NCBI GenBank assembly: GCA_932521035.1 | Contig: OW051492.1 | Coordinates: forward strand, 2,356,001 to 2,420,000 | Source: Oscheius dolichura | Taxonomy: Eukaryota > Nematoda > Chromadorea > Rhabditida > Rhabditidae | Reading direction: 5' to 3' | DNA: 64,000 nt | In this document: piece after piece, positions 23,354 through 35,309 of the stretch | How positions within the stretch are numbered: position 1 is the stretch's first letter | How the letters are laid out: the number at the start of each line of letters is the position of its first letter | Made by a program: the position numbers and the translations under genes | Notes under the pieces: generated by a model | What the model was told of the DNA's origin: nothing | The model's input: only the letters and a program-made list of their open reading frames with translations | Database searches by the model: none

Positions 23354-26300
23354 ATGTTGGGAGACGTGCTGCCGTCGACATTCTACGTAAGCCGTTCCCT
23401 TTCCTTTCGCTTTAAGACCTCTTCCAGGAAGAACCACCGTGCGGATGTAGTCGTCTGCGGCGGCGGGATAGCCGGCACCTCGGCCGCCTACCACCTGGCC
23501 CGCCGGGGCAAGCGTGTCTGCCTCTTCGAGAGGGATTCCGTCGGCTGTGGAGGGGCCACCGGCGTCAGTGCCGGGCTGGTGACCGCCCCCATCTTTTGGC
23601 AAGACCCCACGAACCAGTACCTGACGGAGAGTTCGATTAAACTCTACACGGAACTCGCGGAGAAGGGACGCTTCAAGTTGAACAGGTGTGGCCGCGTCTA
23701 CCTGGCCTCCTCCCTCCCGAATGAGATCTTATTAAGGCGGATGTATTCCAGAGGTTAGCTAACGTCGTCTTCTTTCTATTTTACTCAATTTCCATAAATT
23801 TAGTACTACAGAAATTGGTCTCACAGCGAAGGCGCGCGTCCTAGAGCCTTACTCTGGAAATTGCGGCGCCATTCCGAAATTAGACATCAAAAGTACATAT
23901 AATCTAGTCTATTCGATTCAGTTTTTCGTGCTGATCACAAATATCTACGTTAAAAATTATAAAAATGCATTTGTTTCTGAGAAAATGGAAATTTTTGGCG
24001 CGCCATATGGCCGCCCGCCTCTCCCGGTCGTTTCAGGACCTGCGCATAAAAATCACGGTATTACAATGGTAGACGATAAAAGAAAAGGCTTCCAAAAGTT
24101 TATATAAAGCTCTATTTTCTAGGAATTCTTCTAAACGAGGACGTGGAGCTGCTCGACTGCCAGTCGGAGATGTTGGACCGCTGGCCGTGGCTACAGACGG
24201 AGGATGTCCAGCTGGCCCTCTACTCGCCGGACGACATCACCGTGGATTCCGTAGCCCTTTGTCAGGAACTCGCCCAACGAGCCAAAGAATACGGAGCCGA
24301 GATTTTTGAAAACGCCGAGGTGCAGGAAGTGATGCTGGGCGACGAGAAACAAGTCTACGGCGTCAAGACCACCGCCGGCTATGTGGAGACCTCGAAATTT
24401 TTGGATGCCAGCGGAATTGTGAGCCTTTTTTACCGTATTCTTTATATTCTTGCGCCTTTTTAGTGGACTGGCTCCGTGCTAGTTAAAAATCTACCCCACC
24501 GCCATATCCAGACGGCTGCTTATCCCTGTACATATACTTATGTCTATACAACCAAGCTGCCAACCGGGATGGTCGGTGACACAACACCAAGTGAGCTTTT
24601 TTTTACATTTCTGTTGCGTTGCGAAATGGCGCAGCGGTGGAGTTGCGCGTCCCAGTAGAGCATTCCCGGTTCGACTCCTGTCGATGGAAACATTTTTTGC
24701 TTTTTTATAACACTCTGTTATGATCAAAAAAGCAGAGTTATACTGGTCCTATAGTGAATTTTCTTTATTTCAGTATTCAACGACCTGGATGGTAATAATA
24801 TGCTCCGAGTTACGCACTTCAAAACGCTGGCGGCTGGCTTCCACGAGTTGGGTATCCGTCCCCCCGCTAAGCAGGGCATGCTCCCCGGCCAGTGGTCGAC
24901 TCCCGAACCGGATTGGGACAAATTTAGTTCGTTTTTAGCCTGTCTTACCCCTTATTTTTCAATATTTCAGGCCATTCCCTAGAAACTCTGCTCCAGCGGA
25001 TTCCAATGTTGGGACAAGTAGAACACGGCGACCTGATCACCGGCCTGGAAGCCTACACCCCGGATAAGTGTGCGATTATCGGGGAGAGCAGCCAGGCCAG
25101 CGGCTACTTCGTGTTGAACGGGCTCAACGGGCAGGGACTGGCGCTGGCTGGCGGGTTGGGCGAGGTCCTGGCCGACTGGATGTGTGACGACGTGCCGAAG
25201 ATTGACGTCTCGAGGATAGACGTCGGCCGCTTTCTGGAACTCCACGCGAACCAACAATACCTCATCGAGAGGGTCCCGGAGATAGCCGCCATGACCTATA
25301 CCAATCTCTACCACACGCATCAGTGCCACACGGCGAGGAATCTACGCATGTCACCCATCTACCATCAGCTGAGAGATGCTGGAGCTGTTTTTGGAGAGAT
25401 TATGGGGTAGGAATTTCATTTTTTTTTTTACATTTTTTTAATCTTTCAACTTATTTTTAAAGGTCTAGAGAAGATAAAAAGAGAAGTAACCGTCGAAAAT
25501 CCCTCCCTAGAAGGCTAGCAAAGCATTTTTGGGAAGAGAAAGGCGCGCCTTCCCTTTTGAAAGCATCAAACAACTTCAGACCTGAATTTCGCGTCAAAAA
25601 TAAGAAAAAATACCGTACTCCTTATGGCCTTCGCTTCGAGACCCTTCTTTTATTACACACAATGATCTAAACTTCAAAATTCCTGCTCTCAGAGGTCTGA
25701 AAAGAGCTGTGGCTGGAACTGGCGCCACCATTTCCTTTTAGAAGGCGTTCACCGCATAAATCCAGGAAACTGAAGCCAAAATTAGAGAAAATATTGTATT
25801 TCTTTCGCTGTAGGACCTGAAAATTGATGTTAGCAGCCTGTAGAACTTCTCTGGGGTGAAAAAATCCGATTTTGGACGCGCCACTCATGCCTAGTGGCTC
25901 AAAATCGGGTCTCGAGAGTCCTGGAGCGAATTTCGCTTATAATTCTTGTAATTTTCAGTTACGAGCGTCCCCTGTGGTTTGTCTCGACCCCCAAGACGGA
26001 TCGAAATGCCCTCCAACAGGGACAAGACGTCCTCCTCGGCAAGCCGCCCTGGTTCGACAACGTGGCCCAAGAATACGAGGCGTGTCGGGAACGAGTCGGC
26101 CTGATGGACATGAGCAGCTTTAGCAAATATGATATTACGGTATTCTATTTATTTTTATATTATTTTATATATTTTATAGGGTCCGGATGCATTGAAATTT
26201 CTACAATATTTATGCTCGGCCAATATCGATCAGCCGGTCGGGACGACGGTCTACACCGGGATGCAACACGAACAGGGCGGATACGTGACGGACTGCACGT

Positions 26301-28855
26301 TGAGTAGGATGTCCGATGATAGGTGAGATTAATAGACAATGGAGAGAGTACTGTAGGATTTAGTTATTTCATGGTGGCTCCGACCATCCAACAAGAGAGA
26401 TGCATGACGTGGATGAAGAAGTGGGCCAGGCAGATGAATGCCAATGTTCATGTTCAGGTAGGCGGCTGTTAGCTAGTTTTTTCTATTTTTTAGGAGTAGG
26501 ACTTGACTTGTGAGAGAGTAGAGAAGCTTTTTGACCTAGAAAATATAAAAATTTAAACCGAAAAGTGGGCAAAACGCCTCTAAATCGGGATGAGGAAAAC
26601 GATCCGGAAGTTTTGAAATCGTCGAACACGGGGAAAAATAAAAGGGATATTCATTTTCGGTAAAAAAACATCACAAGCTATCAATTAGAACTGAAATTAG
26701 ACCAAAAATAGACAGAAAGTTACCGGAGAGCCGAAAACGGCCAGTGATTGGGACCGAGAAAGGATTGGCGGCTTTCTGGGGCGTTTAGTGATGAAAAATG
26801 GCAAAAAGTGTCTCTTCTGGATGATTTTACGAGGGGAATTTAAGAAGCATATGGTCTACCAAGGTGTAAAATAAGCCAATATGTTGGGGAAAATATCAAA
26901 ATACACCCTTATATTTGACCAGAATCCCCCCTCCAAAATCCTGTTGGCTAGTCAGAAACGGCGGATTTCTGGCTCATAACCAGGATTGGAACTATTTCCG
27001 CCCATTCCCAGTTTCAAAAATTTTAGAAATCTAGAAAAATGACTTGTTTACTCATCATATAGTCTATATTCCAGGATGTGACGGGAATGTACACGGCCCT
27101 GGACGTGATCGGTCCCTCTTCCCGCTACCTAATGTCCGACATCACCGGAATGTCGATATCCAGTCAGGATTTTCCTTCGTTCCGCTGCCAGGTACCCTTC
27201 CTCCCTTCTTTCTAACTTCATTCTATCCATTTCCAGGAAATAAACATCGGAATGGCTACGGGAATTCGGGCCGTCTCGGTGACGCACTGTGGTGAACTCG
27301 GCTGGGTACTGTACATCCCAAACGAGGTGGCCCAGAATGTCTACGAGAAGTTGGTAGCCGCCGGCCGGGAGTACAGTATGCTCCATGCCGGCTATTATAC
27401 CCTCCGGCAGTTGAGAATCGAGAAGTTCTATGTCTACTGGGGACAGGATATCAATGCCACTGTGACGCCGGTCGAATGCGGTCGCGCTTTCCGGGTAGAC
27501 TTCAAGGTGGGGGCTTCTTCTCTTTTTTATTTTCTATTATTATAATTTTAACATTAAAAAGAGGAAAAGATTGAGACTACTAACCCGTTTCAGATGAAGA
27601 AATTTGACCCGCGAACACGGTCCATCAAAATTATTGGCGATGTAAGGTCACCTTCCCTTTCCTCATTGTGTTGTCGTGTCTTTTTCTTTTTACTTTCTTG
27701 CCTATCTGGACGCATTTTTCTTGCTAAAAACTGAAAAAAATAGAAAATCTGATGGTCGGAAACGCTTTTTTGGACAATTTAGAGTATTTACAACTTTTGA
27801 AAATCGAAATTTATTCCATTAGAAGGTCACAGAACTGCCACTGATGGTTCGCGCGCCCGCACCCGTAAAATCTCGGCAGCTGGATCACTTTTTGTTCCAA
27901 GTCGTCAATTATCCACTCCTTCCTACTGACGAGATTTTATGGGTGCAGGAGCAGGAATTCTGGCAACCAGGCCAATTTCCCAGTGAGCAAAACTATTCAC
28001 ATCCCTTTTCCTGTCCCCATCCACCTATTCTTTTCTCTCTCCACTAAAATAATACATTTTGCCGTTTTCAGAAAGATTTTATTGGAAAAGAAGCCCTGGT
28101 AAAGCAGTTGGAACGAGGCGTAACGAAGAGATTTGTCCAGTTGTTGGTGGACAAGCACGACAAGGAGACGGACCCCTGGCCACAGGGAGGAGAGACACTC
28201 TTCCGCAATGGGCGACCGTGTGGCGTGACGACATCGGCGGCTTATGGCTTTACGTTGGGCTGTCAGGTAGGAGAATTCAGCCGCTATTATTACTACAAAT
28301 TGAGACGTTTTTGGCGAAAGGCAGGCCGTAATTTGGATGGGCGCGTTGGGCGCAATTCAAGCGCGCTTTAAATCCAAGTTTTATCGTTATTTTAGCAATT
28401 AAAATCAAAATGTTTTGGAACTACCGTAATCAGCGTAAAATTCTGCATTACAACCTTTTAACCTTTCTGACCTTCCTGCGCAGAGCGTAATTTGAGCGCG
28501 CTCATTGGATTAAATTCAGGCGCGTTTCAAATTCACATTTCACCAGGTTTTAACTACCCAACTTTACTATTTTTTAGTATACCGTAATCAGCAAAAAATT
28601 CTGCAGCTTTTAAGACCAAAAACACTAGTTTTCCTCTTATTTTAGTCTAAAAAATTACTAATTTTTCCGCCATTTCAGGTCTGCATAGCCTACATCGAGA
28701 ATAAGGATTTTGGCGTCTCACCGGACTATATCCAAAAGGGTGAATATGAGCTGAACATAGCCGGGAAGATGTTCCCCGTCCGAGTTAATCTCCATTCGCC
28801 CTCGTTGCCGATGATATCCTCCGAGCACCCGCTCCACTACCGTCCCACCCAGTAG
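23354..28855 (+). CDS. PDPR: Pyruvate dehydrogenase phosphatase regulatory subunit (PDPR)
   Basis: Mitochondrial matrix flavoprotein-like regulator that restrains pyruvate dehydrogenase phosphatase. Thirteen exons between 23354 and 28855 close in phase to about 878 residues, matching vertebrate PDPR. The basic N-terminus (SRSLSFRFKTSSRKNHR) fits a transit peptide. An FAD-binding DAO domain follows (VVCGGGIAGTSAAYHLA), then a GcvT/aminomethyltransferase-like half with NAGYYALR-type GYYTLRQLRIEKF, WGQDIN and TPVECGR. The C-terminus has the glycine-cleavage-T barrel-like GEYELNIAG motif. The match runs along the whole length. The related sarcosine and dimethylglycine dehydrogenases fit less well in the DITGMSISSQDFPS and PWPQGGE regions. 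A short exon (27594-27641) adds about 16 residues not typical of the family. AATAAA follows the stop at about 28908. Confidence 0.92.
24621..24692 (+). repeat. tRNA-headed module 2, within intron 3 of PDPR
   Basis: A-box-like TGGCGCAGCGG and B-box-like GGTTCGACTCC, followed by CATTTTTTGCTTTTTT. The module fills the intron between exons ending at 24590 and starting at 24774. The same composition and tail occur at four or five other places. Confidence 0.6.
27859..27948. repeat. Constant-stem hairpin, copy 5
   Basis: GCACCCGTAAAATCTCGGCA paired with a right arm carrying changes (CTGACGAGATTTTATGGGTG). In the intron before PDPR exon 12. Confidence 0.75.
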
Positions 28856-30231
28856 AGTCCCTAGATCCCCGTCATAATTTCCTTTTTTCGCGTTCTTCGT
28901 CTTTTTAAATAAATGTAATCCTCTCTTCCTTTCATCCTTTATATCCTTTTGCTCAAAGAGTACTGTATAAATCCCCGCCTTTAATAATTTCCCTCTCTGT
29001 ATATCCCCCCGCCTCTTACAGGTACCCATAGCATTTTATATTACTGTATTCTATACTACTTCCCCGTGACTTAAAACAATGACAAATAGATTAATTATAT
29101 AATTGTCTAGGTGCTTAATAGGGTAAATAAAGAGTTTAATATTATTTCCCGCTCATTAAAACGTCGGCGACCGCGTCGCGTGGCCGCACGCGAAGCCAGT
29201 TCCCGGCCGCCTGCGTCGATATCCCGCCGCCTGCGAGCTGTCCCCTCTACCCCGGGAAATCATGTCCTTTCAAAAACTGATGGATATTGAAGTTAGTTTA
29301 CTCTTTTATCGAGCTGTTTTCACTTTAAAAAGTGGGGGAAAGTCGTCCAAAATGGAGGATAGCCCGCCTTTTCCTGGTATCAAAAGAGTGTAATAGGGGG
29401 AGTAGGGAGGGCACCGAAAAACAGCTGATTCTATCTGTTTTGTTGACTTTGGAGACTGGTTTTTGGTGAGTGGGCTCGACAGAAGAAGCCATTTGACATC
29501 GTTACAAGACCAGGGAGCGGTATTTTCTAGTAGGAAGACGGCGGCTGGCTCTCTTCTAGCTTAGAAGTTCTAGGAATAGGGAACAGCAGATTAGGGAGGC
29601 CCCCCTTGGCGGCAACTACATTTGGGCGCGAAAAGCAGCAAATTGAATATTGCCCGTTGAATTTAAAGGAGGATATATCTTTATTCTGTATGATAAAAAA
29701 AGTAAATTTGAAACTTAAAATATAATGGATTAAAGGGGAGAGGGTCGCGTGCTCGGTCCTCGATAGTCGGATCCCCTGCCCCCGTAAAGTCTCGGTAAAA
29801 CATGTAACAGCTTTGTAACCGTTATGAATAAAGAGATCATCTTTCTACCGAGACTTTACGGGTGCAGGGGATCGGACAACCGAGGACCAGGGAAGAGGCG
29901 CTCCCATTGGAATTCTCCAGTCTCCTGGAAGTTTCCGACCAAAATGAGAATAGAAAGGGGAATCTTTTACGTTTTTTATAAAGAGAATACAGTAATTATT
30001 GTAGTAAATAACCTCCGTTTAAAGAGAACCTATCGTGTGACCCCTCAGGTATCCTAAAATATCTTGGTGGAGTACGTGAACAGTGCCTTGTCCTTGTGGT
30101 TCCGGCTTCCTGTACTTTTCCCCTACCTCAAAAACAATCTAGAGATTATCCCCTTGCTTTCTTCACCAGAATATAGAGTGTACTATGATCTTGTTCCCTT
30201 TCAGAGCCTCGAAAAAGCCGGCAGTCTCCAT
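28856..30231. other. Intergenic between PDPR and the MADF gene
   Basis: No gene supported. Hairpin copy 6 lies at 29761-29880. The last 200 bases include the acceptor TTTCAG just upstream of the proposed MADF start. Confidence 0.5.
29761..29880. repeat. Constant-stem hairpin, copy 6 (long form)
   Basis: Arms of about 38 bp: CGATAGTCGGATCCCCTGCC continues into CCCGTAAAGTCTCGGTA, and the right arm ends GGGTGCAGGGGATCGGACAA. The loop contains AATAAAG but is unrelated to the other loops. Confidence 0.8.
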
Positions 30232-31475
30232 ATGCACCATGGAGACGACGGCGGATGGTCACAGCATCCCGGGGAACTCGTCGTACAGCAGCAATTGGTC
30301 GGTGTTGGGCAGGTGAGGGACCTCCTCTTTCGGGGTATTCCTGTAAATAACAGAGGCTACAGTATTCTAGACTTTGAAAAGAACAGCTTTATCCATTCTT
30401 TTTCACTTTTGACGCGGTTACTGTAGTCTCTTGGCTGGTTTTCCTCCAGGGAGCCAAATGGCTGGACGTAGTCGCGCTCTGCTACTAATTTTTGAAATTA
30501 TCTACATAATTGCACCTAGAGGATATAAAAATACAGTAACCCGTATAGAAATTGGAATATTTCAGCATAATCAGTGCCATATAACGGATGACATTCGGTT
30601 CAGTATTATCGACGCGGTTAGACAGCTCACGGGGATCTGGGATAGCCAGAGGTACTGTATCCTCTCTCTTTTTTGAGTTTATGTTTCCCCTGATTCAGGG
30701 AGAAGACATCCGGGGCGACGAGGAAAGAACTCTTCGGAGAGGTGGCCCGTCAAGTCAGTGGTCAACACCAGATTGACCCTCCCCTAATGCGTAGGATCTT
30801 TCTAGTTATTCCATTTAAACAGAGGAATTCCAGCAGAAGAAGTAGAAAAACAATGGAAAAATCTAAAAGACACGTTTATAAAGACGAGGAAGAAGGTCAG
30901 CTACAATAGTGACGGGTCCCTGGTCACTCCCAAGTGGAAATTCTACACATTCCTGACTTTTTTGGACTCCTTGAATAGGAAACGAAGATATGAGGAGGAG
31001 GACATGTTGGTAAGGGCATAGACGGCAGGATAATTGAGATTTAGCCGCCAAATTTAATCCAGATGAAGAGGATCCGGGAGGATGAGGAGGACGACGACGA
31101 GTACAGCGTATTCTGTAGGTTTTAGACATTTTTGGGGGAAGTATCATGGAGCTAGGAACGAATCCACACTATTTATAAGAAGGCCTTATCCACAAGAAAT
31201 CTCGCCGAAGGATTTCCCAATTTCTTGTGGATACGGTAATAGTCGTCCAGTCCATCGTTGCAGCCTGTACAAGGCCTTTGACAGTTCCTGGGCCTAACAT
31301 AGACTCCTCTCTACCGAAAGCCGATCCTCCTCTCTTTTCAGGCCACTCCCTCGTCCATCACATGAAGGATATCGGCCAACGTGACCGTATAACCTATCTG
31401 AACCTGGCCAAGAAGATCCGGGACTTGATTCACGATACACAGATGAGCTGTATAATGGGAACCTCCGTCCGGTGA
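30232..31475 (+). CDS. MADF-domain DNA-binding protein with BESS-like C-terminus
   Basis: Likely sequence-specific nuclear regulator of the Adf-1/MADF class. The core exons are firm: 30566-30651, 30699-30790, 30825-31009, 31063-31114 and 31342-31475. The MADF domain runs DDIRFSIIDAVRQLTGIWD, then RKELFGEVARQV, VEKQWKNLKDTFIKTRKK and TPKWKFYTFLTFLDSL, with the hallmark K-Q-W-K-N-L-K-D. An acidic stretch EDEEDDDEY follows. The end (HSLVHHMKDIGQRDRITYLN, then AKKIRDLI) has the pattern of a BESS motif. The N-terminus is less sure: my model uses ATG at 30232 and an 18-base exon at 30450-30467, giving about 215 residues in all. Convergent with the START gene on the other strand, with a hairpin between. 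Confidence 0.8.
31155..31225. repeat. Short hairpin in the last MADF intron
   Basis: TATCCACAAGAAAT and its exact complement about 25 bases apart. The half-site TTATCCACGAGAAATT recurs near 33929. Confidence 0.55.
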
Positions 31476-31510
31476 AGCCTCTTCTTCCTTGAATTACCCT
31501 GCTTCCTCCC

Positions 31511-31600
31511 GCACCCGTACAATCTCAGCAGTGTTGTATCTTCTTTTATCTTATATTCGGCTTCTCTAGTCCTCCTTGCTGCCGAGATTTTACGGGTGCG
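31511..31600. repeat. Constant-stem hairpin, copy 7
   Basis: GCACCCGTACAATCTCAGCA paired with GCTGCCGAGATTTTACGGGT. Located between the converging MADF and START genes. Confidence 0.8.
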
Positions 31601-31761
31601 CCGCCTCCCCTAGTCATCCCTCCACAAACTGCCATAAGCCCCCTTGTTCTCTATTTTTACCTCACTGATCTCTTCTACCGTATCTAGGCCATACAATATA
31701 AAATGAAATAGTTTTATCCGGGTTATTAGAAATTGAAATAAAGATAGATTCTCGCCCTGTC

Positions 31762-33514
31762 TTATGCCTTGTTCTTCTCTTTCTCCTGCTCGTCCTGGAT
31801 GTATTTCAACGCGTACCAGGCGTCTTTTATCGTCTGCTCTGCGATGCCAGAACTCAGGAACTGAAAGAGGGTCTCGAAAAGAACGGCTACAGTAGTCATA
31901 CCGCCTTGGGGATGAGTTTATCTTTGAGATCAACACAGACGAGATAAGTGACAATTGTCTTGTTGGGATCCGTCGGATGGGGGCAGAACTTACCGGCGCA
32001 GAGATTCACCCATCCTCTGGAAAATGGAATAAATACAGTAGGAAGGGGCGAACCTCTTCTTCTTGGGGATGACAGGGATATCGTTGTCGAAGGAGCTGGC
32101 AGCAACGATGATGTAATTCTCGACTCGGCGCCACATTCGGCAGACGACAAAGTCTCTCCCCTTGAAGACAGCCACGTCCGAGGTGGCATACTGTAATGGA
32201 ATTAATTGGAACAGAACATTGACCATTTGAGAGACATTTCGGCGCAGTAGGTCTTTCAAAACAACGGAATTTCTCATCTGGTGGGCCCAGAATTGGAAAA
32301 AAGGCAGGGCAGACTCAACTACCCGCTCCGGTGGACGTTGCCTCCGCTCTGAACTCGAGAATTCTTTCTACAAATTGTCATACTGGTTGTGAACTTCGGA
32401 TTTTATTTGTTTGGGAGTTACTCACGGTCCATGAAGGACAAACGAGTCCTCTCCAAGCTCGAGCAAGTATACCTTGGCCTGGTAAACTTGGGCCAAGAAT
32501 AGAAATAATCAAATCGATACCAAATGTCTTTCTACGGTAGTTACTTCAAGTTGAACCAAGTTAGTCAAAGTTGCTTCAATTTACTCCACGTTTACAGCCA
32601 CTTGACTGTTTTTACTGGGCAAACGGGTCCCATTACGTGGTGAGTCAGTATCTTCGAGAGCTCCCAATTGACCGAGGCGGACTTTTCCTTTTCTGGTCCA
32701 GAATCAGCTAGGAACAAACGTTCAAAATAGCCCCAAGACCTTCGAGAATGGGAAGACATCCCAAAAACGTAATAGTCCGATCCCCCTGCACCCGTACAAT
32801 CTCGGCAACAGGCTTGCTTGTATATAAAACTGTAGCACCTATACAGTTTTGTCTTGCCGAGACTTTACGGGTGCAGGGGGATCGGACTATCGCGGACCGA
32901 ATCTCCAAAAAGGGGCCAATAAGAGCCAGAGGATCAGAATTTGGAGCCAAGGGGCCGGAAAGTAAACGTACTGGAATTGGGACTGCTTGGAAGGTTTTCT
33001 TTTAAATTAAACAAGAAATAGCGCTTTAAATGAATAATTCCAATGACTCACATGCAATATATCGGCATGATCAGAAAGAACAGCGACCCTCCTGACCGAC
33101 TGAGTGTTTTGATTCCACTTCGGCGTGTCCTCTATCTAAAATTGTCTGTTGATGGCATCTTTAAAGACGATTCTCAAGGTTACTACTGTCTCAAAAGAAA
33201 AGATAGCTCACCTCATTCCAGTGGTTCTCAAAGAGGGGCTGCATCGGGAGGGGGTACTCCGTCCGGAGGCTGTAGACCTTCCCCACGGGGAAATGTTTAT
33301 TGTAGCATTTGTCTCCCTTCATCTCGGTCTTCAACTTCCATCCAGCCAATTTCTCTGCGTCGTGGAAGATATTCACAGCCTCGGCGAAGGCATTAGCCGT
33401 GGAGCGCAGTCCCAGACCAAACTGAAAAAGAAGGGTCAAATAAAATAAAGGGAAAGGTACCTTATTGTCATCGGTAGTGTCGGTAATTCCCAGAAGTTCG
33501 ACAGCAGTGGGCAT
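31762..33514 (-). CDS. START-domain lipid-transfer protein
   Basis: Soluble StAR-related lipid-binding protein consisting almost only of a START domain. Exons on the minus strand are 33514-33461, 33421-33212, 33135-33052, a fourth from 32190, one starting RGWVNLCAG near 32020, and the last ending at 31762. Signature segments in order are AVNIFHDAEKLAGWKLKTE, GKVYSLRTEYPLPM, PKWNQNTQSVRRVAVLSDHA, FKGRDFVVCRMWRR (the R-D-F-V core), YIIVAASS, DPNKTIVTYLVCVDLKDKL, and a C-terminal helix from SSGIAEQTIKDAWYALKYIQ. The length of about 240 residues fits a one-domain STARD protein. No signal peptide or membrane anchor is seen. The ligand cannot be predicted. Hairpin copy 8 lies in an intron. Confidence 0.85.
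32772..32890. repeat. Constant-stem hairpin, copy 8 (long form)
   Basis: Best preserved copy, with arms of about 38 bp: ATAGTCCGATCCCCCTGCAC continues through CCCGTACAATCTCGGCAA, and the right arm ends GGGGGATCGGACTAT. Inside an intron of the START gene. Confidence 0.85.
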
Positions 33515-34790
33515 GTCGGGGGATGGCGCGGGGAGTGGTCAATCGCCCCCTACCCCCAAGAGATACATTCTTGTTTTTCCGATGAAACCTGCTTCGACCG
33601 GGGCGATTGCATCTAATTGGCGGAAGGGGCAAAGCGACTGACACGGTGACAACAGGAGAGATATCAATAGAAACATCTGGAAAGGATGGAAAGCTCCTGA
33701 TTGAGCCACGGACCTGCCTGCCAGCAAGGCAGAGGCTCTGCCCTTTCTGACAAACCACAGTCATACATTTTAGATGGCTCTCTTGGTTTTTTTCTGGTAC
33801 AAGACAGAAAGGCATTTCTCTTACAGAAGTGCGTCCTTTGTTTCTACCATAAAAACTGTAATTGAAGCCGCTCATTAATGATCGAAAAATAGCCGCATGT
33901 CGTTCTATTAGTTTTCACGATAACTCTTATCCACGAGAAATTGCGAAATTGCAATCCAGGTTACCGAAGGAATTCGAAAAAAAGACAAACAAAAGAGAGA
34001 TTATCAAGAGAAATAAGGTGGCCGTCATTTACATCCGCTTACGTAAACGTTTAGGGAATATAAAACTTCACCTATCGTTTGATGAACCAGGTTTCAGCTC
34101 AATAGCCCATAAAGAAAACTCTCTGTGACATCAAATGATGACTTTTCGACGATTTTTTGCTCATTTGCACTGCTACAGGATTTTCTCTCGAGTGAATGTT
34201 ACCAACCTTAGGCTCGTTCAAACCGTGTTGATCTCGGCTACAAGCTAGCTTTTCAATGTTTGAAAATGGTCCACAAATGGCCGAGTAATGATCACAAACT
34301 GCTCAGAAAAGGAGCGTATTACGTAATTTTTCCGTTATGTAACGCGCAAAGTGCGCACGTCCGGGGGCGCCCAAAATCGGGCGTAGTGCCCATGTATGCG
34401 AGTCGATATAGCTTCGAAATATATGTCACCATTATTTTGCAATTTCTCCTTATCAGTTGATCCTTGCCAAAGACCCTGTTTGTTTTAAGCTTATCTTCAC
34501 CCACTTCCGGAAAATCTTTAATGTCATCTTCAAAAAATTCGAACAAAAGACAAACAAAAGAGAGATTATCAGGAGAAATAAAAAAAAAGTCATTTACATC
34601 CGCTTACGTAAACGTCTAGGGACTATAAAACTTTACCTATCGCAGGCCTAGTCAGTCTTTAGTACACTCATCTTCAGTTCTTGAAAAAGTTTTTATTTCT
34701 ACAGTGCCCCGTAGCACCTCGACTAGACACGTCTCTTCTTGCTTTATCGTTGTTCTGATTTTTAGGTTCCGTCTCTTCTGACAATTGACC
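33515..34790. repeat. Intergenic with a duplicated promoter-like block
   Basis: About 33978-34078 and 34546-34643 are direct copies (AAGACAAACAAAAGAGAGAT, then TTTACATCCGCTTACGTAAA, then CTATAAAAC or ATATAAAAC). The second copy lies 150 bases upstream of the gene at 34791 and contains a TATA-like element. The first copy may be a promoter relic or serve a transcript I could not find. Confidence 0.5.
34456..34500. promoter_or_regulatory. Paired GATA-type motifs
   Basis: CTTATCAG at 34449-34456 and AAGCTTATC at 34487-34495, separated by a GTTTGTTTT word. The same arrangement recurs at about 36847-36898 and between the palindrome genes. TGATAA sites are bound by intestinal GATA factors in C. elegans; their use here is inferred. 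Confidence 0.35.
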
Positions 34791-35309
34791 ATGGCAAACA
34801 ATCAGGAGGCTCGAAATAAGAAAAGTACCGTCTATTTTGACCGTGTTGTAGTCATTTCTTTCCAGAAGCTGCCAATTTAGGTGCTGTGCAGGGATTGATT
34901 GCAGACAATTATTACGGAGACAAAGACTACGTAAGTTAGATTGTGTGAAAGTGCATCGGCAAACATTCAGAGAAAGCACACCAACTACGTGAACACGTCG
35001 TACAGTTTGGAACAACAAGGCCTCACAAAATCACCAGCATCAATAGCTGGAATGCACGGTCATTCTAGAAGAAGCTTAGAGAAGACCGGCAATCTTCCTC
35101 CGGGTCAAATAAAAAACCTCTCCACAAAAACACAGCGGCAATATACTGAAAAGCTAGTAGGAACAAGCGCTAATGGTAAGCTCGTAGAAGTATATATCAA
35201 ATAACGAACAAGTTCAGCTCCCAACCCGATGGTAGATGAAATGGACAGAAAAGCTGGCCTCCAGCCTGGTGCCAAAAAGGATACCAAGCAACGCACCATC
35301 CCGCAATAG
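34791..35309 (+). CDS. Small hydrophilic protein, unrecognised
   Basis: Four exons (34791-34842, 34866-34930, 34971-35175, 35218-35309) close in phase to 137 residues. The protein is hydrophilic with no signal peptide or membrane segment. It contains DQAANLGAVQGLIADNYYG, a central RKHTNYVNTSYSLEQQG, and a Lys/Gln-rich end (KKDTKQRTIPQ). Two very short introns (23 and 40 bases) and one of 42 support the model by phase only. Upstream are a TATA-like site and the duplicated block described separately. AATAAA follows at about 35344. I do not recognise the family. Confidence 0.65.

Noticed and set aside
33468..33875. 135-codon minus-strand frame upstream of the START gene
   Set aside because: Overlaps START exon 1 in another frame and has no recognisable features.
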